Part shown: positions 19,521 through 30,189 of the stretch, piece by piece
Numbering within the stretch: position 1 is the first letter of the stretch
Layout: each line of letters begins with the position of its first letter
NCBI GenBank assembly: GCA_022559845.1
Contig: JAHNEJ010003310.1
Span: 1-64,000 of the forward strand
Direction of reading: 5' to 3'
DNA: 64,000 nucleotides
DNA from: Amorphophallus konjac
Lineage: Eukaryota > Streptophyta > Magnoliopsida > Alismatales > Araceae
Notes under the pieces: model-generated
The model's input: the letters and a program-made list of their open reading frames with translations, nothing else
Database searches by the model: none
Told to the model about the DNA's origin: nothing
Made by a program: the position numbers and the translations under genes

Positions 19521-19997
19521 CAAACAGCCATAGCGGGAAGTGACTCGCCGCGACCTCGGGGGGACGGGAATGGTGCAGAAATTAAATAACAAGAATTGAA
19601 ACGGCCATTGGGGAAGTGACTCGCCGCGGCCTCGAGAATATGAGCAGAATATAGCAGAATATAAAAGAGAATATAAGAACAGAGATTTAAACGGCCATTG
19701 GGGAAGTGACTCGCCGCGGCCTCGATGATATGAGCAGAATATAACAGACTATAGAGAGAATATAAGAACGGAAATTTAAACGGCCATTGGGGAAGTGACT
19801 CGCCGCGGCCTTGATGATATGAGCAAAATATAATATAATATAGAAAGAATATAGGAACGAAAATTTAAACGGCCATTGGGGAAGTGACTCGCCGCGGCCT
19901 CGATGATATAAGCAGAATTTAACAAAATATAAAGAGAATATAGGAAACAGAAATTTAAACGGCCATTGGGGAAGTGACTCGCCGCGGCCTCGATGAA
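19521..19997. repeat. Tandem repeat, about 90 bp x 5-6
   Basis: The core CGGCCATTGGGGAAGTGACT, followed by CGCCGCGGCCTCGATGATAT and an A/T-rich remainder with AGAATATAAGAAC, starts at 19602, 19692, 19781, 19870 and 19960. A degenerate sixth copy begins near 19524. The spacing is 89-90 bp. It lies downstream of the TATA box, so it should be transcribed. Confidence 0.9.
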
Positions 19998-20620
19998 AAG
20001 ATGTGATCGCCAGGGGCCGAAAGACCCCAAAATAAGAAAGTGATCGCGCCTACCTCAAGAGCGGGACATGGTGGGTTACTTCTTCCTCTCCTTCCGGCGG
20101 GCCGACGGAGAGGGCTTTCCTCGGGTACCCTTGCAAAACAACGACAAATAAATGACAAGTGGATTAGAAAGATGGAGGTGTAGTATTCAAATCCTCGCGG
20201 TAAAAATAACGAAATGATGGCAAGACACACACCTGGTTGGTGTTATCTTTTAAACCCCTCTCGGACTCGAGTAGGAGGAAAATGAGATGATGGATGCAAG
20301 AAGTATAAGAGAAGAGGCGCCCTTGTGAAGGGGGATAGAGGATGCAATATGATGAATGTAAAGAACTATGGAGAAAAATGGGAAGAAAAAGCTTATTGGA
20401 TGAGCCGAGGGTGAAATCCGGCGGAGCTCCGGCAGCGTGGGGACGACGGGGAAGCGCGGTGGATGAAGACGACCTTCCTCTCGCGAGCGTAGGCACCCGA
20501 GAAGCCGGCAGAACCTCCACCTACAAAAGACCCCACGGGTTAGAAAAATGACTCCGTAGCCTCTGGGCTCCGGCAGCCTATCGGATCACTGCTTAGCTCC
20601 CCTAGAACTGAGGGGGTGGG

Positions 20621-20632
20621 CCTCTATTTATA
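20621..20632 (-). promoter_or_regulatory. TATA box of element C LTR
   Basis: The minus strand reads TATAAATAGAGG, a near-perfect plant TATA box, 14 bp from the first of the seven upstream palindromes. Confidence 0.8.
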
Positions 20633-20645
20633 GAGCTCCGGAAGG

Positions 20646-21283
20646 TGGAGGCGTCCAGGACCCTGGACACCTCCATCAGGGCCGAAATAATATTTTATTC
20701 TATTTTTATTGATTTTTTTAGAATACTTTTATGGGGGCGTCCAGGGTCCCGGACGCCTCTAACAGGTCCACCGAAAACCGACGACGGCCGCACGCGGTTT
20801 GGCACAACGCGTGGTTTTGTGAGCGGCGCCTCGTGATTCAGAAATGGGCGCGTCCAGTCAGCTGGACGTCTCTAAATTTGGCTTTTTTCACACACGACAA
20901 ACCGTCGTTCGGTGGGCGGCGCCCGTGAGTGAGTTGATGGAGGCGTCCAGGGGCCTGGACGCCTCCAAAAGTTTATTATTTTTTTATTTTTCTTTTGTCT
21001 TTTATACAAGGGCTGGCATTTTAATTTTTTTATTTATTTTTATGGAGGCGTCCAGGGGCCTGGACGCCTCCATTAATATGTATTTTTTATTTATTTTATT
21101 TTTTTATGCCAACTGGCATTTTATAAATATTTATTATTATTAGTTTTTATGGAGGCGTCCAGGGTTCTGGACGCCTCCATTAATATATATTTATTTTTAT
21201 TTATTTTTGGGCCCTGGGAAAAAATAATAAAATAATAAAATAAATTAAAAAGATGGGGGCGTCCAGGGGCCTGGACGCCCCCA
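20646..21283. repeat. Seven 30-bp palindromes at about 100-bp spacing
   Basis: Palindromes at 20646-20675, 20732-20761, 20845-20874, 20938-20967, 21043-21072, 21150-21179 and 21254-21283. The best copies have 14-bp perfect arms (TGGAGGCGTCCAGG and its complement) around a 2-nt spacer. The copy at 21254 changes the arm to TGGGGGCGTCCAGG and its partner changes with it. Between them lies AT-rich DNA (TTTATTTTTATT). All are upstream of the TATA box on the sense strand. Short frames starting MEASRGLDAS are by-products. Confidence 0.9.
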
Positions 21284-21543
21284 TTAAGACCCACCCGGGT
21301 CCTCAAATCAGGCGTCGGCGGCCGCCCGGCAGACCCCCTTCTTGATTCCGGAACCTCTTGATGCGTCTGACTGGTGTTGATGCCGTCCGAATGCCGTGAC
21401 GAGATGATTCCGGATGCCGAAAAAGGCGGAAGAAGACTCAGGAAAAGGAAGCACTCGAGCGATTCGAAATGCGTAGGCCATCGCGGGGCGTCGTATAGTA
21501 ATATGAGACTTTCTCATGAGACGTCAAGAATGGCGTGTCTACA

Positions 21544-22365
21544 CCTTCCACATTCTCTGGACATGCATATTATCAAAATGCATCAATTCACAATCATTCA
21601 TATTATGCTAAACCTCACCACAATAATGACAACAACCGAAAGACTTTTCATTCTTCTTAACATGATAAGCATGGAAATTTCCTTTCTTCATAGCATGAGT
21701 GTCATCATTCTTCTTTTGAAAGCAAGAGTTCATTACGTGACCATATTTCCTACAATAATAGCAATGTAATGGGGGAACTCTATTATATGATCGTTTTGCA
21801 TGAACATAGGAATTTTCAAATCCATTTCTCCTTTTTGAAAATTTTCTTAAATTTTTGAAATCATTTTTTCTACCGCATGCTTTCAAATTATCATTCTTCA
21901 AAGCAAGACAATCATGCATCATATGACCAATTTAGTCACAATAAAAATATGAAATTTTTCCTGTAGATGGATGTGTGTGTGCAGCATGATTGTGCTTCCT
22001 AGCATTGGCATTTGTATAAGCAGAATTATTTTTTAATTTCGAATCATGGTTCAATTTCTGCTTAACATCATATTTTTGGTTTTTCTTTTTAATATCCTGA
22101 ATAGGGTGAGCATTTGAGGTACTATCTACATCCGAACTCGAGATAAGAGAAGTGTACAATTTATTTTCAAAGTTCTTTTTGTTCACCGGATTATAGCCTA
22201 GCCCTTCCTTTTGAAAGTTCACCTTAGTTCCCAGAATTTTGATCAAGTTTTCTTTCCCTTGGATAAATTTAGATAATGATGCATTCAAGTCTACAATTTC
22301 AGATTCAAGTGAAGCAATGTGCAGCTCATAACTTGTAATTTCTTATTCACTGTAAACAATAGTCT
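21544..22365 (-). pseudogene. gag: Sirevirus-like copia Gag, zinc-knuckle part (element D)
   Basis: The minus strand encodes the downstream part of a Ty1/copia gag. It has a LSKFIQGKENLIKILGTK segment, typical of the region before the knuckles in plant copia Gag, then CCHC knuckles: CYYCRKYGHVMNSC complete, CHYCGEVxHNMNDC with a stop in it, and an earlier one that has lost its first Cys. Several in-frame stops break the frame (for example 21608-21610). The region is bounded left by the LTR of element C and right by element A. The remainder of the copia pol is not in the window. Confidence 0.65.
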
Positions 22366-22370
22366 CATTC
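22366..22370. other. Target site duplication CATTC (left, element A)
   Basis: CATTC immediately precedes the element A LTR and recurs at 44828-44832 just after its far end. It shows one insertion event into copia element D. Confidence 0.9.
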
Positions 22371-23539
22371 TGTCACGCCCCGAGCCTTTATTTACAGCGG
22401 AAGACTCGCTCGGGGAGCACAAACAGCCGGCATGGTAAGCCTCTTGCAAGCAAGAACATTCAGAGCGCGAGACAATCACACATATAGAGGTAATTGCACA
22501 AGATTTATTCAAAACTCAACTTTATTTCATAATCAATCAATATTCAAAACTACATACTTTGACTTCTTCACTAATTAACTCAAGAAATAAGAAAAATTAC
22601 ATTGACTCCATCTAAACACTTGAAACTGCCTAAGTCTTCTCTCTTATCAGGACAACTCTTAATCACTCTCAGACCCGCTGCCCGAATCACCCGAATCCGA
22701 ATGCGAACTATATTCATCACCTGAAAATCATTGAATAATAGGTCATGAGCACACTTACCCAGTAGGTATCTTCGTATCAACATGAAGGCATTATTAAAGT
22801 AATTAGCATTTTAGCTCTAGAGAATTAGGTAAAATCATGCAATGCGAATCCATCATGCGATCAAATCAATAGAAACAAGATAACCAGGTAAGATAGAATG
22901 ATCAAGAATGAACTAGCAAGAATATAACAAGAACATGATATTGGCCTTCCATGAACAAGAATGTAACGAGATTGTACTAGCAAGCCACATATTCCTCACT
23001 TTAGCATCTTATGCTTAAGAGCAAGTGCTTCGTGAATTTCTGTGGAATATCAAGCAAGAATGTCATGTTGTGCCGTGGATCTTCACTTATTTATAGAAAT
23101 AGTACTCCCAGCGCAATGCGACGCTAGTAGCATCATACCCCATGGTTTATAAAATAGTATGTTTCCGGCAATCAGCCGAGGGGACTAGCATAGAGCCCTT
23201 GAACACAATCAGTGCTCGATCGCATCTTCAGTTATAAATTAAGCTACTTCCACGCATGTAACAGTAAAGTATGGCCAAGAATATAACAAGTTCAGTAATT
23301 CCATGATAACAATAATCAATGAATGAATGCTTCAACGGATGAACAATATGAGTCAAGAAAGATTTAAACAAGGCTATGCTCTTGGAAATAAATCGGCAGC
23401 ATAACGGTACTTTTCTTAACTCTCATTCGTTATCTTACGTCAATTTAAGCAATATGATAAGTTCTAGATCATCAAGGTAAGTCTAGAATCATTGGAATAT
23501 TAACCCTTGGTCAATCCTTGGGTTAACATATACAAGGTA

Positions 23540-25187
23540 TGTAACGGTCAGGGTCTGGGCCGTTACATTATGTAACGCGTCCATGCTGGGCCGTTACAAT
23601 GACCAGAGTCCAGAAAGATAAAGATAGACTCAGAGGAATGCGACGGTCTGGAACTGGGCCGTTACTTGGCCTGACGGTCCAGTCCAGGGCCGTTATTTTC
23701 AAGAACCAGAAACCCGATAGTGTAATCTAATTAATGGGCTTTTATTGGTACAACCAACTCGGCGTCCTAGTGGGAATCCCAGGCTCGCGGAGATTTACGG
23801 AGGCCTTGAAACAATGATTTCCTAGTCCATTGGAAGGAATATCCAATAGAGAGGTCCTCATGTCCAAGATAGTGTTCCTATAGTGCAACGTGTGAACTAA
23901 TGACATCATACCGGAGTAAGTGCCATGTACTTATAGAATTGACTCTATTGACAGCGAGAGACATGTATAATCAAGGTGAAAACCGTGGTGAAACTCCGTC
24001 AATACCATGCTTTAAAAGTCATGCTTTATAGTACAAAACTATAGAATTTAGGTTCATGAAATTAGCATAGATCAAAGTAAAATAAGATATCAATCAGGCA
24101 ATGCCTATTATGAACAATTAAACAACCTTAAAAACATGAAATCAGGTTGCAAACTTAGATATCTAGGCATAATCATATGTAATAGTGGCAAGTCATAGTC
24201 TGTCTAGGGTTGACAGAACACCGGATGTAACGGTCTTGTGAGGGGGCGTCACAGTGAAAGTGACGGTCAGTAGAGGGCCGTTACATGAAAGAAACGCGTC
24301 TGTCCAAGCGCGTTATTATCAACAGCGAAAAACGCAGTACACAGAGTGTGTAACGGTCTGTCTGAGGCCGTTATTTGAAAATGACGGTCTTAGCCTAGTG
24401 CGTTACATCATCTGCTACAGAAAACTAACATGGAGACTAAGAGATTAACTCACATCATGTCTGGAAATCAACATATTCTAAGCATGATGATGAAGTCTAG
24501 GTTATCTATATGCATAGGTAATTGTGGGTAGATGAGCGATTATGTTTTAATTTCTCTATTAGGGCTAGGAGGTGCATGCAATACATATAACTAATAAGAC
24601 ATGAAATCAATGATCTAGCATGCATGAGGTTCAATTAAACCAGAGGCTCTTAGTCCTATAAAGCTCTTTTTGCCGTTCATGAGATAACCTACCTCTTTCT
24701 TAGGTTGAAGTTTCTGGATTTGGTTGAGAATTCAGCCCTAGTTCTTCACCTTCCTTTGTGACTTCTCCAGCTACTTCCTTGGGCTCTAACCCCACGTCCT
24801 CTTGACCTAAGGATGTGAAATTCGGAGGGGAGTTAGTCTAAAGTATAATGAACAAAAACTTCAAAACAACTTACCTGAAATAATGACTTCTTACCTTCCT
24901 TCTTTACGTCCCAAAAGTAAGGGTCGCACAGTTCAAAACTATGCCCTACTTATAGAGTTTAGGTTAGGGTTTGAGGATTAGATCGATTCTAGAGTCCTTA
25001 TTCCACTAAATCCTTATCCCTAAGAGTCCTTAGAGTTATTATGAGTCTTCTCATTCGATCCATAGTGGATAGGAGCATCAAGTTCCAATCTTTTCACGAG
25101 TTCCTTTCTTCACGGAACTGACAGGCGTGTAACGGTCGAGTGACCCTGCGTTACTTGGCTGTGACGGTCTCGCGATAGACCGTTACA
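23540..25187. repeat. Eleven TAACGGTC..GACCGTTA dyads in LTR A
   Basis: Dyads cluster at 23540-23696 (four), 24225-24407 (five) and 25128-25187 (two). The best are TGTAACGG/CCGTTACA at 23540-23567 and ACGGTCT/AGACCGT near 25163-25185. Centres differ in every copy. The last cluster lies upstream of the TATA-like site; the other two should be transcribed. The same dyads occur in the other LTR copy. Confidence 0.75.
23746..23860 (-). promoter_or_regulatory. Shared leader module (copy in element A)
   Basis: TGGTACAACCAACTCGGC, then a stem with TGGG-AAT-CCCA core (23771-23781, outer CCT/AGG), GCGGAGATTTACGGAGGCC, then an ATTGG..CCAAT hairpin with AAGGAATAT loop. The order is as in elements C, E and F. 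A second copy is in the other LTR at about 31566-31680. Confidence 0.65.
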
Positions 25188-25460
25188 GTCTTCGTAGTTA
25201 GGACTTTTAAAATATTAAAACTCTTTTGTTAATTATCTAAATAATTATCTATATATAATTTGTATTTATCTTTAAAATTAAAATACCTTCTAGAATATGG
25301 GCCAAACTTAATGGGCTTGGTTTAAAACCTTTTGGATCTTAATTAAGTGGGTTGGGTTAATTGATTAACACCATTTGGCCTTATAATGACTTATTACTCA
25401 AATAAATCCTTTATAAATTCCTTTAACCCTTTTATAATTTCTAGAAAATTATTAAATAAC

Positions 25461-28400
25461 CTAGGAAATACTTATATAAAATTTTGGGGCTTTACATCCT
25501 CCCCCACTTAGAAGAATTTGGTCCCCAAATTCAATACATGGATTGTGGAGAGTGTACTTACAGTTGAATAATTCTGGAAATCTTTTCTTCATAGCTGATT
25601 CAGTTTCCCAGGTTGCTTCATAAGGCCATGCCTTCTTCCATTGAATCTTAACCATTGGAATGACTTTATTTCTGAGTTGACGCTCTTCCCGTTCCAAAAT
25701 CCTTATTGGCGTTTGTTCATAAGTCAAATCCTTCTGAATCTCCAGATTGTCATAAGTAATAATATGATCTGGATCATACACGTACTTCTTTAACATAGAG
25801 ACGTGAAATACGTCGTGAACTCCTGCTAACTGTGGCGGTAAGGCCAATCTATAAGCCACTTCACCGACCCTTTCAAGAATTTCAAATGGGCCTATAAACC
25901 TTGGAGTTAGTTTTCCTTTGATGCCAAATCTTCGAATACCACGACCTGGAGAAACCTTAAGATATACATGTTCACCTACTTGAAATTCCAAGTCGCGCCT
26001 TCGATTGTCAGCATAAGATTTCTGCCTGTCTTGTGCCATCTTCATTCTTTCTTGAATGAGTTTAATCTTTTCTGTAGAATCTCTGATAAGATCGGGGCCT
26101 AGATATTGCCTTTCCCCTATTTCACTCCAACATATTGGTGATCGACAACTCTTCCCATATAGAGCTTCAAAAGGTGCCATTTGTATACTTGCTTGGTAAC
26201 TATTGTTATATGCAAATTCTACAAGAGGCAAGTGATCGTGCCAACTTCCACCAAAGTCAATGACACAAGCCCTGAGCATATCTTCTACCACTTGGTTTGT
26301 TCTTTCTGTTTGACCATCAGTTTGTGGATGAAAGGCTGTGCTAAAATTCAACCTAGTCCCAAGTGAATGTTGTAAACCTTTCCAGAATTGTGATGTGAAT
26401 CTAGGATCTCTATCTGATATGATGGTGACAGGGACCCCATGTAACTTGACAATTTCCTTCATGTATAGGGCTGCTAGAATATCAACAGACCATCGACTCT
26501 TAATTGGTATGAGATGTGCAGACTTAGTCAATCGGTCTATGATTACCCATATGCCATCATGTCCACCTCTTGTCTTAGGTAACCCCATGATGAAATCCAT
26601 TCCTATACTTTCCCATTTCCATTCGGGAATATTTAAGGGATGTAATTTACCTGCAGGTCTGAAATGTTCTGCCTTAACTTGTTGGCAAGTAAGACAACGA
26701 GATATGAAATCCGCTATTTCCCTCTTCATATTGGGCCACCAGAAGTTTCTTTTGAGATCTTGATACATTTTTGTCCCTCCTGGATGAATGGAGTATTTTG
26801 ATTTATGTGCTTCTTCTAAGATCAATTTCTTTGTATGTTCACGATCCGGTATACACATTCGGCCCTTGAATAATAATCTTCCATCTTCAGAAATAGAAAA
26901 ATCCGGTCTTTGTTCAATATTGGCCTTAATTTCCAGTAAAATTGGGTCATCCTCTTGTAACTTGGCCAGATCCTCAATCAATATAGGTTGAGCTCGGATA
27001 TTTGCTATGAAGCAATCTTCTTCCTTAATGTCAACATCTACATTCAACTGAGCAAATTGAGGAATAAGGTTAGTCATACTAATCATGAGACTTGATAACA
27101 TACCAATTGGTTTCCTGCTGAGTGCATCTGCTACAGCATTTGCCTTGCCAGGGTGATATTGAATAGCGAAATCGAAGTCTTTAAGATATTCCAACCATCT
27201 CCTCTGCCTCATGTTAAGCTCTTTTTGAGAAAATAAATATTTCAAACTCTTATGGTCCGAATAGACAGTGAACTTTTCTCCATAAAGATAATGACGCCAA
27301 ATTTTCAAGGCGAAAATAACTGCTGCTAATTCCAAATCATGTACAGGATAATTTTCTTCGTGACGTTTCAATTGTCTTGAAGAATAGCAAATCACATTTC
27401 CATCTTGCATAAGGACACACCCTAAGCCAATTCCAGATGCATCCGTATATACTTCAAATCCAGCACCCTCTATTGGTAGTGACAAAACAGGGGCTGTTGT
27501 AAGATGATTCTTAAGATTTTGAAAACTCTTTTCACAGTCCTTCGACCAGATAAAAGGATTTTCTTTTCTGGTAAGTCTAGTTAAAGGAACCGCGATCTTT
27601 GAAAAGTCCTTTATGAATCTTCTATAATAACCTGCTAGACCCAAAAAGCTTCTAACTTCAGATATAGTCGTTGGTCGGCTCCAATCTCTGACAGCTTCTA
27701 CCTTAGAAGGGTCCACAGCAATTCCTTTTTTTGAAATAATGTGGCCTAGGAATGAGACTTCCTTGAGCCAGAATTCACACTTATTGAGTTTGGCATATAG
27801 CTTGTGTTCTCTAAGTGTTTGCAAGGCTATCCTTAGATGTTCTTCATGTTCTTCTTTTGTCTTGGAGTATATCAGGATATCATCGATGAAGACGACGATG
27901 AACTGATCTAAATATGGCTGGAAGACACTGTTCATAAGTTGCATGAATGCTGCTGGGGCATTAGTTAACCCAAACGGCATTACCACGAATTCATAGTGGC
28001 CATAACGACTTCGAAAAGCCGATTTGTAGATGTCCTCTTCTTTGATTCTAAGCTGATGATAACCTGATCTTAGGTCAATCTTAGAAAAATATTCTGCTCC
28101 CGAAAGCTGATCGAAGAGCTCATCAATACGCGGCAATGGGTATTTGTTCTTGATTGTAAGTTGATTCAATCGCCGGTAGTCAATGCATAACCTGAGAGAA
28201 CCATCCTTCTTCTTGACAAATAGAACAGGCGCACCCCAAGGGGATGTGCTAGGTCTGATAAAACCCTTGTCTAGAAGTTCTTGTAGTTGTTTCTTCAATT
28301 CCTTAAGTTCCGTGGGGGACATCCTGTAAGGGGCTATAGAAACAGGTGCCGCTCCTGGAATGAGTTCAATGGTAAAGTTTACTTCCCTCTCGGGCGGTAA

Positions 28401-29951
28401 ACTAGGTAGTTCGGGTGGGAACACATCAGAGAATTCATTGACAATAGGAATGTCTGCTAAGACAATTTCCTTAGATTCTGTGACAATGACTGAGGCAAGA
28501 AAAACTTCGCATCCTTGCGAGATGAGTTTGCAAGCATGAAGAGAGGATATTATGGTAGGATGCTTCTTGTATTTGATGCCAAGAAAAGAAAATCGTGGAA
28601 GTCCAGGCTTGCGAAAGGATATAATCCTAGTTCGGCAATTGATATAAGCATCATGATCAACAAGCCAATCAACCCCTAGAATGGCATCATAACCCTTCAT
28701 ATCGAGGCATATCAAATTTGCGGGGAGATTATGTCCTTCTACCACTACTTCACAATCAGGATAATGCTTAGTAAGCTTAGTTCCAGGTCCTAATGGTGTA
28801 GTTATAGCAAGATCTGAAGGTAGGGGGACTGAAGTAATTGGCAAGGTTTTTGCAAAGGTAGTAGAGATGAAAGAGTGAGAAGCACCAGTATCAAATAGCA
28901 CGAATGCAGGATGAGAACAGATTTGAAGAGTACCTTCCATAAGCCCGTCATTTTGATCCCTGGGCGCTTCTTCTTCATCTATAACTGCATTGAGGCGAGC
29001 CTGCCTCCTACGTCCTCCATCATTTGATTGTTCTTTAAAGAGGGGGCAATTCGGTACACGATGCTCCCTACTTCCGCAACGTAAACAAGCTCCTAGGTGC
29101 TTCCAGCATTCTTCAGCCGAATGGCCGAATTTCTCACAATATGTGCATGCCGAGGCAACTTGTTCTTCCTTGATCTTCTTATTACTCTTTTGGGAACTGC
29201 TACCATTCCCGTTCCTCGATCTTTTCTTGCTATCACGACTTTTGTAAGGTTCCGCGATACTAAACTTCTCCTTCTTGTAATGCCGATCAGATTGTCGGCC
29301 CGATCCTTCACCCTTTCCCTTCAATTTTTCGACCTTTTCTTAGGTCCTTTCACATAAATAGGCCCGCTGGACCATCTCCGCATAAGTGCAGATATTTTGA
29401 GTTTCCAGTTGTTGTATGAAGCCGGGACGTAACCCGTCCAGAAATCGATTTGCCTTTAATAATTCAGTGCTAATAAGATGTGTTGCATATAGTGCTAGCC
29501 TTGAGAATTATAATTCGTATTCTGCTACGGACATCATCCCCTGACGAAGGGAGACGAATTCCAAGGCCTTCCTTTCCTTTACGTGTTCAGAGAAATACTT
29601 AGCATGGAACAGTGTGAGAAAACCATTCCAAGTGTGTGGTGCATCGGCGGGTGGTGCCGGAATTGTCTTCCACCACGTACAGGCATCTTTATTTAATTGG
29701 AATATTGCCAGACGAACCTTCTCCTGATCCGTACATTGAACAACATCAAAGATTATGTTCATCTCATCTATCCAATTTTCTGCTTCATCCGGATTTGAGG
29801 ATCCATAGAAACGCGGAGGGTTTAGACTCCGAAAATTCCGATGCAGGTCTCCAGCACTTGCCCCCGCACCGCCCTGTGCTATGGTCTACAGTGCCTGGGT
29901 GAGGCCGGCAACAGTTTGTTGCATACCGTCCCAATCTACACGATGAGCCAT
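25461..29951 (-). pseudogene. gag-pol: Gag-Pol of chromovirus element A, three early stops
   Basis: One frame of about 1,497 codons from the ATG at 29949-29951. It has gag core, CCHC knuckles ([28 protein letters not shown]), aspartic protease ([12 protein letters not shown]), reverse transcriptase ([11 protein letters not shown]), RNase H ([10 protein letters not shown]), integrase (zinc finger, then MDFIMGLP..) and a C-terminal chromodomain-like tail ([22 protein letters not shown]). These make cDNA and integrate it; the tail is thought to target heterochromatin. Stops at 29886-29888 (TAG), 29508-29510 (TAA) and 29340-29342 (TAA) break gag; at least the first two replace a Gln usual in relatives. 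Downstream, all 1,287 codons of the gag end and pol remain open. It is not expected to be functional as it stands. Confidence 0.92.
25497..25510 (-). other. Polypurine tract of element A
   Basis: In sense, AAGTGGGGGAGGA abuts the 3' LTR start TGTAAAGCCCC. It primes plus-strand DNA synthesis in LTR elements. Confidence 0.85.
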
Positions 29952-30170
29952 GTGTGAAATATGGTACCTGAGAGAAAATAACCACTTGTTATTTCTCATG
30001 AAATTTTAAAATAAGTATAATAAATATTAAAGCTTGTTAGTTTATCTTAAATCAGGCTCTACCCAATCCTCACATGGGTATGAATTTTCTCTCTTAGTTC
30101 ATTGGTATGGGCCCTTAAACCTTAGACTGATCCTATGACATGACTCTTTTTCTTAAGTCCAGAGACTTAT

Positions 30171-30182
30171 GCTCTGATACCA
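30171..30182 (-). other. Primer binding site of element A
   Basis: TGGTATCAGAGC on the minus strand, complementary to initiator-Met tRNA, 7 bases from the 5' LTR at 30190. Confidence 0.9.
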
Positions 30183-30189
30183 ACTTAAC

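Larger units (their letters stand above)
19329..21543 (-). mobile_element. 5' LTR of Tat/Ogre-like element C
   Basis: A 2.2-kb LTR from TGTGAGCG (19329) to GTCTACA (21543), minus orientation. From the sense start it holds seven GC-rich palindromes (U3), a canonical TATA box, then a transcribed part with about 90-bp tandem repeats. It is inserted in copia element D, whose gag sequence resumes at 21544. The matching left LTR is missing, so the target duplication (expected CCTTC) cannot be checked. Confidence 0.7.
22371..25496 (-). repeat. 3' LTR of element A
   Basis: A 3.1-kb LTR. It holds a TATA-like TATAAGTAGG (minus, 24945-24954), three clusters of TAACGGTC..GGCCGTTA dyads, the shared leader module (23746-23860), and the CAGTAGG motif about 375 bases from the primer-proximal edge (22745-22767). 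Confidence 0.9.

Noticed and set aside
20646..21283. Regularly spaced palindromes considered as a CRISPR array
   Set aside because: Plant nuclear context, long AT-rich spacers of about 70-80 bp that are not unique protospacer-like units, no cas genes, and a location inside an LTR.
20645..21300. Short frames starting MEASRGLDAS or MGASRVPDAS
   Set aside because: Each is the translation of one palindrome (ATGGAGGCGTCC) running into AT-rich spacer; the repetition is of DNA sites, not peptides.
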